Part shown: positions 9,084-17,032 of the stretch, in pieces
How positions within the stretch are numbered: position 1 is the first letter of the stretch
How the letters are laid out: every line of letters begins with the position of its first letter
DNA from: an uncultured Lachnospiraceae bacterium
GTDB lineage: Bacteria > Bacillota > Clostridia > Lachnospirales > Lachnospiraceae
NCBI GenBank assembly: GCA_947625205.1
Contig: CANQNN010000025.1
Span: forward strand, 1-38,401
Length of the DNA: 38,401 bases
Direction: 5' to 3'
Notes under the pieces: generated by a model
What the model saw: only the letters and a program-made list of their open reading frames with translations
Told to the model about the DNA's origin: nothing
Databases searched by the model: none
Translations under genes and position numbers: made by a program

Positions 9084-10265
9084 CTACGGCGCCTTACCCT
9101 GCTCTGCGCGAAGCTTTCCGACAAAATCCGCCAGCTTGCCGATGGCAAGCTTCAGATTATCCAGAGAATAAGCGTAAGATATTCTCAGATACCCTTCCCC
9201 GCAGTCGCCGAATGCCGTTCCCGGCACGACAGCTACCTTTTCTTCCGCCAGAAATCTTTCCGCGAACTGCTCGCTCGTCATACCGAATTCCTTAATGCAC
9301 GGGAATACATAGAAAGCGCCAAACGGTTCAAAACATTCCAGATCCATTCTGCGAAAAGCGTCCATCAGGTAACGTCTTCTCTGATTATACGCCGTCCGCA
9401 TCTCCTGCACGTCGCCGTCGCCGTTACGAAGCGCCTCCACCGCGGCGTACTGGCTTGTAGTCGGCGCGCACATGATCGCAAACTGATGGATCTTGACCAT
9501 CTGCTGCATGATCTCTTTCGGGCCGCAAGCATATCCCAGCCGCCAGCCGGTCATGGCATACGCCTTGGAAAATCCGTTGATGAGAATAGTCCTCTCCTGC
9601 ATCCCCTCTATCTCGGCGATAGAGACATGTTTCTCCTTATAGGTCAGCTCCGCATAGATCTCATCGGACATCACCAGTATATCATGTCTCTTTATAACCT
9701 CCGCTATTGCCTCCAGGTCTTTTTGCTCCATGATCGCGCCTGTCGGGTTATTCGGAAAAGGCAGCACCAGCACTTTGGTCTTGTCGGTAATAGCGTTCTC
9801 CAGCTCCTGCGCCGTCAGCCGGAATTCATTCTCCGCCTTAAGCTCGATGATCACCGGCACGCCGCCCGCCATGATCGCACAGGGTTCATAAGACACAAAG
9901 CTGGGCTGCGGAATCAGCACTTCATCGCCCGGATTCAGCACCGCGCGCAGACCAATGTCGATCGCCTCGGAACCGCCTACCGTTATCAGGACCTCTTTGG
10001 CAGGATCGTATGTGAGCCCCTGCTTTCTTTTCAGATAATTGCAGATCTCTTCTCTTAATTCCTTCAATCCTGCATTGGATGTATAAAAGGTGCGTCCCTT
10101 CTCCAGAGAATAGATGCCCTCATCCCTGATATGCCACGGCGTATCGAAGTCCGGTTCGCCCACGCCGAGCGAGATGGCATCGTCCATTTCACTTACGATA
10201 TCAAAAAATTTACGGATCCCCGAAGGCTTTAACGCTACGATCTTATCTGATAACAGATTTCTCAT
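9084..10265 (-). CDS. PLP-dependent class I/II aminotransferase
   Basis: A 393-residue fold-type I aminotransferase of the aspartate/aromatic group (PatA/AspC-like). Landmarks are GVGEPDFDTP (substrate loop, about 34-43), ITVGGSEAID (PLP phosphate contacts), NNPTGA (172-177), SDEIYAEL (Asp201 for the pyridine nitrogen) and GFSKAYAMTGWRLG with Schiff-base Lys234. Its start overlaps the stop of the Lrp-type regulator by four bases (ATGA), so the two are translationally coupled. This pairing suggests amino-acid-responsive control and a role in amino acid metabolism. The exact amino donor cannot be told from sequence. Confidence 0.93.
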   Translation of the reverse strand: MRNLLSDKIVALKPSGIRKFFDIVSEMDDAISLGVGEPDFDTPWHIRDEGIYSLEKGRTFYTSNAGLKELREEICNYLKRKQGLTYDPAKEVLITVGGSEAIDIGLRAVLNPGDEVLIPQPSFVSYEPCAIMAGGVPVIIELKAENEFRLTAQELENAITDKTKVLVLPFPNNPTGAIMEQKDLEAIAEVIKRHDILVMSDEIYAELTYKEKHVSIAEIEGMQERTILINGFSKAYAMTGWRLGYACGPKEIMQQMVKIHQFAIMCAPTTSQYAAVEALRNGDGDVQEMRTAYNQRRRYLMDAFRRMDLECFEPFGAFYVFPCIKEFGMTSEQFAERFLAEEKVAVVPGTAFGDCGEGYLRISYAYSLDNLKLAIGKLADFVGKLRAEQGKAP

Positions 10266-10744
10266 GGTGTCACCTTCTCTCTTGTATCTTCATATTTTTT
10301 AGTCAGGATCGTACCGTGATCCTTGTACTTTTTCAATATGAAATGCGTTGCGGTGCTCAAAACGGAGTCCAGTGTCGATAACTTATCGGACACAAAGCCG
10401 GAAATCTCTTTTAAAGACTTCCCCTCCAATGTAACTAACAGATCATAGCCGCCGGAGATCAGATATACGGAAGTCACTTCCGGATATTTGTAGATCCGTT
10501 CTGCGATATTGTCGAATCCCTGTCCTCTCTGGGGCGTCACACGCACCTCAATAAGCGCCGATACTTTTTCAATAGAAGTTTTCTCCCAGTCGATCATCGT
10601 ATGATAACCGCAGATGATTCCTTCGGATTCCAGCGCAGCCAGTTCGTTGACTACGTCTATTTCCTCCACGCCCAGTATGACCGCCAGCTCTTTTAAGTCT
10701 ATACGGCTGTTCTTTTCTACAATTGCCAGTAATTCCTCTCTCAT
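10262..10744 (-). CDS. Lrp/AsnC-family transcriptional regulator
   Basis: About 160 residues: an N-terminal helix-turn-helix (LKELAVILGVEEIDVVNELAALESEGII) and a C-terminal RAM/AsnC ligand domain beginning EVRVTPQRGQGFDNIAERI. Such proteins form octameric discs and respond to amino acids. Two in-frame ATGs lie six bases apart. The GGAGGG site abuts the first (10750), so the second (10744) has the normal six-base spacing and is chosen. It is coupled to the aminotransferase by an ATGA overlap, which makes that gene a likely target. An unusual series of 10-bp repeats lies just upstream. Confidence 0.92.
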   Translation of the reverse strand: MREELLAIVEKNSRIDLKELAVILGVEEIDVVNELAALESEGIICGYHTMIDWEKTSIEKVSALIEVRVTPQRGQGFDNIAERIYKYPEVTSVYLISGGYDLLVTLEGKSLKEISGFVSDKLSTLDSVLSTATHFILKKYKDHGTILTKKYEDTREKVTP

Positions 10745-10760
10745 GATCATCCCTCCGCTT

Positions 10761-10800
10761 TTATACGCTTTTATACGCTTTTATAAGTTTTTATATGATT
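10761..10800. repeat. 10-bp tandem repeats in the lrp leader
   Basis: Four successive decamers: TTATACGCTT twice exactly (10761, 10771), then TTATAAGTTT and TTATATGATT. Read on the minus strand this gives three consecutive TATAAAAGCG-like units ending at the GGAGGG ribosome site of the Lrp gene. One helical turn per unit means any protein bound here would face one side of the DNA. Copy-number change would alter the leader or promoter spacing. Confidence 0.75.
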
Positions 10801-10822
10801 TTGTTTTGTCGCTGCCTTTTTC

Positions 10823-11818
10823 TTACCGCTCTGCGCTTACGTTATAGATCTGGTCTGTCTTCGGTTTATCCAGAAAACGCTTCTCGCCCTCATTCAATAT
10901 CACGCGGTCATTCCCGTCCGTTGTCCTTCCTATGACCGCCGCCGGAATGTCCGCCGCCGCCAGCGCCGTCGCCAGCGCTTCACCGTTATCCGCCGCCATG
11001 ATCAGGCAGCCGCCGGACAGCAGCTCATAAGGGTTCAGCTCAAAAAATTCACAGATCTCCACGGTCTCCTGCCTTACAGGGATCTTTCTTAAATCTACTG
11101 CCAGTCCAACGCCCGCTTTCTGCGCCATCTCCCAGAGCGCTCCGAATATCCCGCCTCTGGACACATCGTGCATCCCGCAAACGCCGGACTTCATGGCGAT
11201 GGCGGCCTCCGGAATGACGGACAAATATCTGTCAAAAGCCGCCGCTTCCTCTATCATCCGCACAGGATATCTCGTCTCAAGCTTCTTCCGATACGCTCCT
11301 CTGGCCAGTCTCGCGGTGCCTTCCAGTCCGATCCATTTGCTGACGACAATATCCTGGTCCGGCCCCACTCCCTGGGGAGAATATTCCTGTGTTATGCTCC
11401 GCTTTCCGATACCGGTGACGTTCATGACCGGAACTGTTATATCCGGCATGATCTCCGTGTGTCCGCCAATAATATCAACGCCATACGCGCTGCATATATC
11501 CTGGGCCCGCTCCATCATATGCTGTAACTTAGACTCCTGCGTCTCTTCCGGAAGCAGGACCGACAGCATCACGCCCACCGGTTCAGCCCCCGCCGCCGCT
11601 ACATTGTTCAGCGCCATGTGCACCGCATAATCGCTGATATCCTCGGCCGGAGCAGATACGGGCGCCGTTGACAGCATCACATCACATTCTGCGCCAAACG
11701 ACAAAACGGCGCAGTCTGTCCCTGCATCTGCGCCGTTTTTTACTTCGTTTCTATGTATGGTTATCTTACTTAGAACGGAACGCTTTAGAACATTCTCCGT
11801 TATCTTTCCTTTTCTCAT
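10823..11818 (-). CDS. AIR-synthase-related (PurM/HypE-like) ATP-binding protein
   Basis: A 331-residue member of the PurM/HypE/ThiL/SelD superfamily, which uses ATP to activate substrates. The N-terminal half has the metal/ATP region DAGTDCAVLSFG and the helix MALNNVAAAGAEPVGVMLS. VDIIGGHTE and GKRSITQ follow, and the C-terminal domain has GVCGMHDVSRGGIFGAL and ELLSGGCLIM. It is not purM (no purine genes nearby) and lacks the HypE C-terminal Cys; no hydrogenase genes are present. The family is often annotated only as AIR synthase family protein, and its substrate is unknown. The frame is open 35 codons further upstream, but that stretch is arginine/glutamine junk antisense to the vanW 3' end, so ATG 11818 is chosen. 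It lies 25 bp downstream of the VanW gene. Confidence 0.85.
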   Translation of the reverse strand: MRKGKITENVLKRSVLSKITIHRNEVKNGADAGTDCAVLSFGAECDVMLSTAPVSAPAEDISDYAVHMALNNVAAAGAEPVGVMLSVLLPEETQESKLQHMMERAQDICSAYGVDIIGGHTEIMPDITVPVMNVTGIGKRSITQEYSPQGVGPDQDIVVSKWIGLEGTARLARGAYRKKLETRYPVRMIEEAAAFDRYLSVIPEAAIAMKSGVCGMHDVSRGGIFGALWEMAQKAGVGLAVDLRKIPVRQETVEICEFFELNPYELLSGGCLIMAADNGEALATALAAADIPAAVIGRTTDGNDRVILNEGEKRFLDKPKTDQIYNVSAER

Positions 11819-11843
11819 GGTGATGCGCCCAATCGTATTTAAT

Positions 11844-13358
11844 CTATTGCGCCGGCTGCGGTTCCTGAGGCGGCGCTGCCTGTGCAGCTGCTGCCGCTGC
11901 GGCCGCCTGCGCTGCGGCTGCATCCGACGCCGCTTTATAGGCTGCCGCTACATTCCTGACTTCGTCCACGCTGTTTGTGGCAACCGCCGCCATAATGGCG
12001 TTGCGCGCGCCCTCGTCCGGCGATGCGACGCCGACCGTTGCGCTCCGCGGTACTTTCATATAGGAGCTGCTGTTTACCTGCTCTCTGCTGACTTCCACAC
12101 CGCCCTCGCGGACCACCTTCCACAGCTGCGCCTTATATCCTATATGCGCCGACTGTACAACACAATACCCGACCGGCTGAGATTCATCCACATAGATGAC
12201 TTCCTCCTCCGGCGCCATTCTCTCCAGCACAACGCTCTCATAGCTTACTTCGCGGTCGCTGTCCCTCGTCTCCACGCCATAGATCGTAAAGGTGATCTCC
12301 TTGCCGGGCGTCGTAGAGCCTTCTATATAAATAGGATAGTCCGTATTGTTTACAAATTTAAAATCTTTGCCCGAAGACTCGGCGATCGCCGCATCTGCGG
12401 ACGGATCGACATAGGTGACGATCATGGAGTGGTTATACCGCTCCGTCACTTCCAGCTCCGCTAACAGCACAGCGTTATACAGCGTCGTAGACACCTGACA
12501 GATACCGCCGCCCAGACTGTCCACCACCTGACCGTTCAAATAGGAACCCGCCATATAATAACCGTTATCGGCGGTAAAGGGCGCCACCGCCTCATACGCC
12601 GAAAATTCTTCTCCGGGATATAGGGTCGTGCCGTTGATCAGGCTGCAGCCGTTGGCGACATTGGCGCTTCTGGACTTACCCGATGTTGAGTAGCTGGTCG
12701 TAAAAGTACCCAGAACATCCTTAACCTTAGCAAGATCTTCCGCATTCCCTGCAGGCTCCTCCACCTCGATCACGAGATCAACGACACAGCTTGTACCGTC
12801 CCAGTCATTGGTGAGATAATCATACACTGCATTTGCGGAAGCCTCTGTATCTACAACAATACCGGACTGACCCTCCGTAATTGTAAAGCCATTCTCCGTC
12901 TTAGTTAAAGTCGCATTGACAGCCTCTTGATCATACTGCTCCGCGTTCTCCTCGATCACCGCTTTGATCTTAGCCTTATCAAAGTCAAAAGATATATTAT
13001 ATACCTTGTTTTGATATTGCAGATCCTTTAACTCTTTATAACACCGGAGAATATCGCCGTCCCTGCCAAAGTTTGAGGCCTCGTCAAGAATCTCCTCATT
13101 GCCCCATTTTAACCCAAGCTCGGACGCCGTTGCCACGATCGTTCCTCCGTTTACGGCATTCATCGTAACCTCGGCATCCCCGAAGGACGCCACATACTCC
13201 TCTATCTTATCTCTGGCTTCCCCGGCCGTCATACCGGACAGATCGATATCTTCTGCATAAATACCTGATTCAATTTTACTTTCCCTGGCGTTTACCGGCA
13301 TCACAACGACCGCAGCAGCAGCCATTATCACCGGAATCGCCCTCCACAGTTTTCTCAT
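11844..13358 (-). CDS. VanW-family exported protein with G5 domain
   Basis: About 504 residues: a hydrophobic signal/anchor at the N-terminus (about 5-24), then two peptidoglycan-binding-4-like segments (SGMTAGEARDKIEEYVA and a repeat around 100-220), the VanW domain (about 230-350, with LYPGEEFSAYEAVAPFT and GGGICQVSTTLYNAVLLAELEVTERYNHS) and a G5-type domain (about 370-440). The tail is very rich in Ala, then Pro/Gln. It is presumably a cell-wall protein; VanW's biochemical function is not established and no van resistance genes are nearby. A GTG seven codons upstream is in frame, but GAAAGG lies inside that extension nine bases before ATG 13358, so the ATG is chosen. A 31-residue membrane peptide gene and its promoter lie just upstream. 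Confidence 0.9.
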   Translation of the reverse strand: MRKLWRAIPVIMAAAAVVVMPVNARESKIESGIYAEDIDLSGMTAGEARDKIEEYVASFGDAEVTMNAVNGGTIVATASELGLKWGNEEILDEASNFGRDGDILRCYKELKDLQYQNKVYNISFDFDKAKIKAVIEENAEQYDQEAVNATLTKTENGFTITEGQSGIVVDTEASANAVYDYLTNDWDGTSCVVDLVIEVEEPAGNAEDLAKVKDVLGTFTTSYSTSGKSRSANVANGCSLINGTTLYPGEEFSAYEAVAPFTADNGYYMAGSYLNGQVVDSLGGGICQVSTTLYNAVLLAELEVTERYNHSMIVTYVDPSADAAIAESSGKDFKFVNNTDYPIYIEGSTTPGKEITFTIYGVETRDSDREVSYESVVLERMAPEEEVIYVDESQPVGYCVVQSAHIGYKAQLWKVVREGGVEVSREQVNSSSYMKVPRSATVGVASPDEGARNAIMAAVATNSVDEVRNVAAAYKAASDAAAAQAAAAAAAAQAAPPQEPQPAQ

Positions 13359-13426
13359 GAAAACCAGCCTTTCTCCCACGGCAAATTGCCCCGGCGGGAA
13401 ATCTGTGATAGAATGTACGTATCACG

Positions 13427-13522
13427 CTACAGCGCGGAGACCACCATTGGAACGATCATTGCCAGCACCAGAAGAATGATGATAATGGAGGAAATGATTT
13501 TTTTCTGTTTCCGATTAAGCAT
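13427..13522 (-). CDS. 31-residue single-pass membrane peptide
   Basis: Small gene normally missed by gene callers. It encodes 31 residues: a positive N-terminus (MLNRKQKK) followed by an unbroken hydrophobic helix (IISSIIIILLVLAMIVPMVV) and a short SAL end, a classic single-span small membrane protein of N-in type. Support: ATG at 13522 is preceded by GGGAGG with a nine-base spacer, and a near-consensus promoter lies 31-59 bp further upstream (13553-13581). It lies 68 bp upstream of the VanW gene on the same strand, so it probably leads that transcript. It resembles in layout the tiny Firmicutes membrane proteins such as Prli42, but I cannot show homology. Function is unknown. Confidence 0.75.
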   Translation of the reverse strand: MLNRKQKKIISSIIIILLVLAMIVPMVVSAL

Positions 13523-13552
13523 AGAGCTGATCCTCCCACTTTCTGAAAGGAT

Positions 13553-13581
13553 ATTATATATGTTTTTGATTCTAAATGCAA
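13553..13581 (-). promoter_or_regulatory. Sigma-A-type promoter for the small membrane peptide/vanW
   Basis: On the minus strand, TTGCAT (13576-13581), a 17-bp spacer and a perfect TATAAT (13553-13558). Transcription would start about 25 bp before the start of the 31-residue ORF. The promoter overlaps the start codon and first codons of the divergent gene at 13560, so the two genes may interfere. Confidence 0.7.
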
Positions 13582-14177
13582 GCGTTCTTATTTTTGCCGC
13601 CGCGATCTTCATATACCTTAAGATCAGCGCGAAAAGATCTGCCGATCCGAAGGATGATTTCTGGGCAAAGGAACGCGCCGCCAACAGCACCAGACGCAAG
13701 TCCCTCGATGATTTAGACTACATTAAGCTCCCCGTGGAGGATTTTCCCATGAATCTGCTTGCGGATGTTCCGAAGGTCGAGGACTACAAGCAGATCATCC
13801 GGTCCCTGAGCGGGCTTCCTATCGTCAATTTTACGGGCATCAGCAACACGGACCTGAAGCTGCGCTACGGCGCGCCTAATATAGAGCTTCTGACCTCCTA
13901 CGATCAGAATTACACGCTGCTCGTGCGCACCCTGCAGCAGTGGGCACAGGCGCTCTACGACGGCGGTTATGTCGACGAAGCAAAGCGCATGCTTGAATTC
14001 TCCGTTTCCACAGGCACCGACGTAAGCGCGACTTACCGCCTGTTATGCCGCATCTACAAGGAACAGAACACCCCGGAAAAGATCGGGGAGCTGTATCCTG
14101 TCGCCGAAATGCTCAATTCCGCCATGCAGAAAACTATCGTCCGTATTCTGCAAGAATCCGATCGATCTGACGGCTAG
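13560..14177 (+). CDS. Conserved membrane-anchored hypothetical protein
   Basis: A 205-residue protein with an N-terminal membrane anchor (about 3-20, MFLILNASVLIFAAAIFIYL) and a cytoplasmic or extracytoplasmic helical region. It contains a TPR-like stretch around WAQALYDGGYVDEAKRMLEFSVSTGTDVSATYRLLCRIYKEQ. I do not recognise a named family; it looks like a conserved Lachnospiraceae protein of unknown role. The frame is open to 13386, but GAAAGG nine bases before ATG 13560 fixes the start. Its start is only 37 bp from the divergent 31-residue gene. Its last 44 bases overlap the convergent exonuclease gene. Confidence 0.78.
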   Translation: MFLILNASVLIFAAAIFIYLKISAKRSADPKDDFWAKERAANSTRRKSLDDLDYIKLPVEDFPMNLLADVPKVEDYKQIIRSLSGLPIVNFTGISNTDLKLRYGAPNIELLTSYDQNYTLLVRTLQQWAQALYDGGYVDEAKRMLEFSVSTGTDVSATYRLLCRIYKEQNTPEKIGELYPVAEMLNSAMQKTIVRILQESDRSDG

Positions 14178-14850
14178 CCTCGCTGCGCGTAAGCTTCTCA
14201 ATATCGTAATCTATTATCAGTTTATGCCTGTCCACCAGTTTATATAACTGTTCTTTCTGGGGTATGGTCACGGGTGTATCCCTCCTGACGCGGTAACACA
14301 GGTCTTGGGGATAAAACAGACTCTTACAGCCCTCCGGTTCTTCCTTGTCATAAAACTGCCCGGTCAAACATCTAAACAGCTCCACGGTCGCCCTGGCGTC
14401 ATGAAGCGCTCTGTGCGCCTTATGTCCGATTCCGTAATATTCGCACAGACAGGGCAGGCTGCGGCTCTCAAGATGCGCCAGATATTTGCGCGCTATCTTT
14501 AAGGTGTCGATACCTTTTCTTTCAAAGGTCAGTCTCTGATCGACCGCGGCCTTTTTCACAAAAGAAAAATCAAACATCAGACTGTGTCCCAAAAGCACCC
14601 TGTCCTTCGTAAACGCAAGAAGACCGGGCAGTGCTTCACTTATTGCCGGCGCCGTTGCCAGCTGCTCATCGCAAATCCCGGTCAGTTCAACGATCCGCTG
14701 CGGCAACGCCCTGCCGGGATCAACAAACGTTTCCCACTCTTCTGTGATCACATCATCATCCACTTTTACGGCGCCGATTTCAATGATCTTATCTGTTTTA
14801 GGGTTCAGTCCGGTAGTTTCCAGGTCAATGCAGACATAGGATCTCGTCAT
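14134..14850 (-). CDS. DnaQ-like 3'-5' exonuclease (DEDDh)
   Basis: A 238-residue exonuclease of the DnaQ/PolC-epsilon type. Exo I: CIDLETTGLNP (Asp and Glu metal ligands near the N-terminus). Exo II: LGHSLMFDFSFVKKA. Exo III: HRALHDARATVELF, which holds the His and Asp of the DEDDh set. Beyond the nuclease domain, a roughly 70-residue C-terminal part (TIPQKEQLYKLVDRHKL..SEASRQIDRILAEYGR) resembles a short helical add-on seen in Firmicutes homologues. ATG 14850 is chosen because GGAGATATT directly precedes it; the 13 upstream codons are not conserved-looking. It probably acts in DNA repair or nucleotide processing. It converges on and overlaps the membrane-anchored protein gene by 44 bp. Confidence 0.9.
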   Translation of the reverse strand: MTRSYVCIDLETTGLNPKTDKIIEIGAVKVDDDVITEEWETFVDPGRALPQRIVELTGICDEQLATAPAISEALPGLLAFTKDRVLLGHSLMFDFSFVKKAAVDQRLTFERKGIDTLKIARKYLAHLESRSLPCLCEYYGIGHKAHRALHDARATVELFRCLTGQFYDKEEPEGCKSLFYPQDLCYRVRRDTPVTIPQKEQLYKLVDRHKLIIDYDIEKLTRSEASRQIDRILAEYGR

Positions 14851-14912
14851 AATATCTCCGTTCCAATGCCGGCTGTTACCCGCCGGCACAACTTTTTACA
14901 GGATATTTCCGC

Positions 14913-14957
14913 AAAATATTCCCAGCAGAATATTTTGATTACTAATTGGAATATTTT
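14913..14957. promoter_or_regulatory. Inverted AAAATATTCC / GGAATATTTT motifs between exonuclease and XRE genes
   Basis: AAAATATTCC (14913-14922) is mirrored exactly by GGAATATTTT (14948-14957), with a third partial copy GAATATTTT (14928-14936) between. They sit in the 147-bp divergent intergenic region, 40 bp upstream of the XRE regulator start. This suits an autoregulatory operator, but that is inference from position and symmetry only. Confidence 0.45.
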
Positions 14958-14997
14958 ATCTCTCAAAATAGCCTACAATAACAGTAAGGACATACAA

Positions 14998-15345
14998 ATG
15001 AAAACAAGAATCAAGCAACTGCGATTAGAAAAGAAATTAACACAGCAATCTCTTGCGAAACAACTGGGAGTCAACCAGGCCACTGTCAGTAAATTGGAAA
15101 ATGAATTAACAACGCCTGACGCCATGCTTTTGATCCGCCTGTCATGCTTCTTCCACGTCTCGACGGACTACGTTCTTAACCTGTCTGACCAGCGTCTGAG
15201 CGCAGATCTGCTATTGGCAGAGAACCTGCATCACATCAAAAAATATCAGCATTTGATTTCCCTGTACCAGAAACTGACCCCGAAACAGCAGACAGACTAT
15301 TACAATTTTCTAAGTAGCATACTGGACAGTCATGAAAACCGTTAA
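14998..15345 (+). CDS. XRE-family helix-turn-helix regulator
   Basis: A 115-residue repressor-like protein. The N-terminal lambda-repressor-type HTH spans about residues 3-60: IKQLRLEKKLTQQSLAKQLG, then VNQATVSKLENELTTPD as turn and recognition helix, then HVSTDYVLNLSD. The C-terminal half is a short helical domain (KKYQHLISLYQKLTPKQQTDYYNFLSSIL) like that in small Firmicutes XRE regulators. The long upstream open frame to 14584 is antisense to the exonuclease gene. ATG 14998 has AAGGA seven bases before it and is chosen. No obvious target other than itself or the divergent exonuclease gene. A strong hairpin terminator follows at 15451. Confidence 0.85.
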   Translation: MKTRIKQLRLEKKLTQQSLAKQLGVNQATVSKLENELTTPDAMLLIRLSCFFHVSTDYVLNLSDQRLSADLLLAENLHHIKKYQHLISLYQKLTPKQQTDYYNFLSSILDSHENR

Positions 15346-15450
15346 ATATACAGCATGTCTGGCAGATCGGCAGAATACCCCTGTAAGTCGCATTACCCTG
15401 TTCTGTCTGTCTGATCTTCGTGTTCCGCCATAAGGCGCGGCACGTCTTAA

Positions 15451-15474
15451 AGGCGGAATCTTTAGATTCCGCCT
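15451..15474. terminator. Bidirectional hairpin terminator between XRE gene and galT
   Basis: Perfect 10-bp stem AGGCGGAATC / GATTCCGCCT with a four-base TTTA loop. It is followed on the plus strand by a T-rich run and on the minus strand by TTTAAG. It lies between convergent genes and can serve both. Confidence 0.82.
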
Positions 15475-15491
15475 TCATTTCTATTATATTT

Positions 15492-16997
15492 TTAGTTATT
15501 TATACTCTCCACAAATCTGTCAAATGCCTTCTGCCCTTCGGCAGTCCTCTTGTACACGCCGGCATCCTCCAGCACCTGCATAAACACATTCCCTATTTCA
15601 TCGTGCAGGATACCGGTTATATTTTCTCTTGTGATATTATTATATTTAGGAAGAAACTCCTCCACCCAGTCGGCGTGCTTTGCAAGCGTCTCATCTCCGC
15701 GTATATCCCCGCCCTTAAGGATCGCCTCCTCCAGCCGCTCTATCTCATCCTTAAGCCGGGCGGGAAGAACAGCCAGCCCCATCACCTCTATCAGCCCGAT
15801 ATTCTCTTTCTTGATATGGTGCAGATTTGCGTGGGGATGATATACCCCGAGCGGATGCTCCTCTGTCGTAATGTTATTGCGCAGCACCAGATCCAGCTCA
15901 AACTTATCTCCCCGTTTCCGGGCGATCGGGGTGATCGTATTATGCGGTTCTCCGTCTGTCTCGGCATAGATAAACGCAGCTTCGTCTGTATAGCCTCTCC
16001 ACGCATTCAGGATCACATCGGCCAGCGCGATCAGTCTCTCCGTATCCTGAGAGGAGATCCTGATAACCGACATAGGCCAGTTCACGATGCCGCTCTCCAC
16101 ATCTTCAAATCCCCTGACTGTAAAGGTTCTCTCCACAGCTGCCCTCGCCATAGCAAATTCATAGCGGCCGCCCTGAAAATGATCATGGCTTAGAATGGAG
16201 CCGCCCACGATCGGAAGATCGGCATTGGAGCCCACGAAATAATGCGGAAACTGCTTTACAAAATCAAATAACTTACAGAACGTGTCATGTTCTATTTTCA
16301 TCGGAATGTGCTGCGAATTAAACACAATGCAGTGCTCCGGATAATACACGTAAGGAGAATACTGAAAACCCCATCTGCTCCCATTGATCGTTACCGGTAT
16401 GATCCTGTGGTTCTGTCTGGCGGGATGATTGACCCGACCCGCGTATCCCTCATTCTCCATACAGAGCAGGCACTTCGGATAACCGCTCTGTTTTGCGTTC
16501 TTTGCAGCGGCGATCGCCTTCGGATCTTTTTCCGGCTTGGACAGGTTGATCGTAATGTCCAGATCGCCGTATCTGGTGGACGCCACCCACTTCTGGTCTT
16601 TTTTGATCCGGTATCTTCTGATATAATCCGAATCCTGGCTAAGCTTATAGAAATAGTCCGTTGCTTCCTTCGGATCCCTGCGGTATTTTTCCTCAAATAC
16701 AGAGATCACTTCGCTGGGTCTTGGAACGAGGACGCTCATGATCCGGGTGTCAAATAGGTCTCTGTACACGATGCTGTTCTCTGTCATTATGCCGTGTTCA
16801 TAGGCATGATCCATCATAGCCGACAGCACATCCTCCAGCTCGTCAACGCTCATGCTGACATCCGCATCGCTTTCTTCCGGTTCATCCAGCCCGAAAAGCT
16901 CCAGCAATCTATTGGTAGTGTATATCTTATCCTCTTTTGCGATCAGTCCGGTCTGCAGACCGTACTGCACCAGTTTACTAATATTTCTCTGAATCAT
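15492..16997 (-). CDS. galT: UDP-glucose--hexose-1-phosphate uridylyltransferase (Firmicutes long form)
   Basis: GalT of the Leloir pathway: exchanges UMP between UDP-glucose and galactose-1-phosphate. It belongs to the ~500-residue Firmicutes class (501 residues here), distinct from the ~350-residue E. coli form. Recognisable segments are FYKLSQDSDYIRRYRI, NLSKPEKDPKAIA, CLLCMENEGYAGR, PARQNHRIIPV, WGFQYSPYVYYPEHC, GGSILSHDHFQGGRYEF and the C-terminal GVYHPHANLHHIKKENIGLIEVMGL. SHDHFQGG supplies the histidine-rich active-site region. ATG 16997 has GGAGG eight bases before it; the 31-codon upstream extension overlaps the hybrid kinase gene and is rejected. galK and galE are not in the window. 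It lies 35 bp after the kinase gene, so may be cotranscribed although functionally unrelated. Confidence 0.93.
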   Translation of the reverse strand: MIQRNISKLVQYGLQTGLIAKEDKIYTTNRLLELFGLDEPEESDADVSMSVDELEDVLSAMMDHAYEHGIMTENSIVYRDLFDTRIMSVLVPRPSEVISVFEEKYRRDPKEATDYFYKLSQDSDYIRRYRIKKDQKWVASTRYGDLDITINLSKPEKDPKAIAAAKNAKQSGYPKCLLCMENEGYAGRVNHPARQNHRIIPVTINGSRWGFQYSPYVYYPEHCIVFNSQHIPMKIEHDTFCKLFDFVKQFPHYFVGSNADLPIVGGSILSHDHFQGGRYEFAMARAAVERTFTVRGFEDVESGIVNWPMSVIRISSQDTERLIALADVILNAWRGYTDEAAFIYAETDGEPHNTITPIARKRGDKFELDLVLRNNITTEEHPLGVYHPHANLHHIKKENIGLIEVMGLAVLPARLKDEIERLEEAILKGGDIRGDETLAKHADWVEEFLPKYNNITRENITGILHDEIGNVFMQVLEDAGVYKRTAEGQKAFDRFVESINN

Positions 16998-17032
16998 ATC
17001 TTCTCCCTCCGGCGTTCTGAATTCTTCCGGCA

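Noticed and set aside
11819..11923. N-terminal extension of the AIR-synthase-like protein
   Set aside because: Arg/Gln-rich reading opposite-frame to the vanW 3' end; homologues start near MRKGKITENVLKR.
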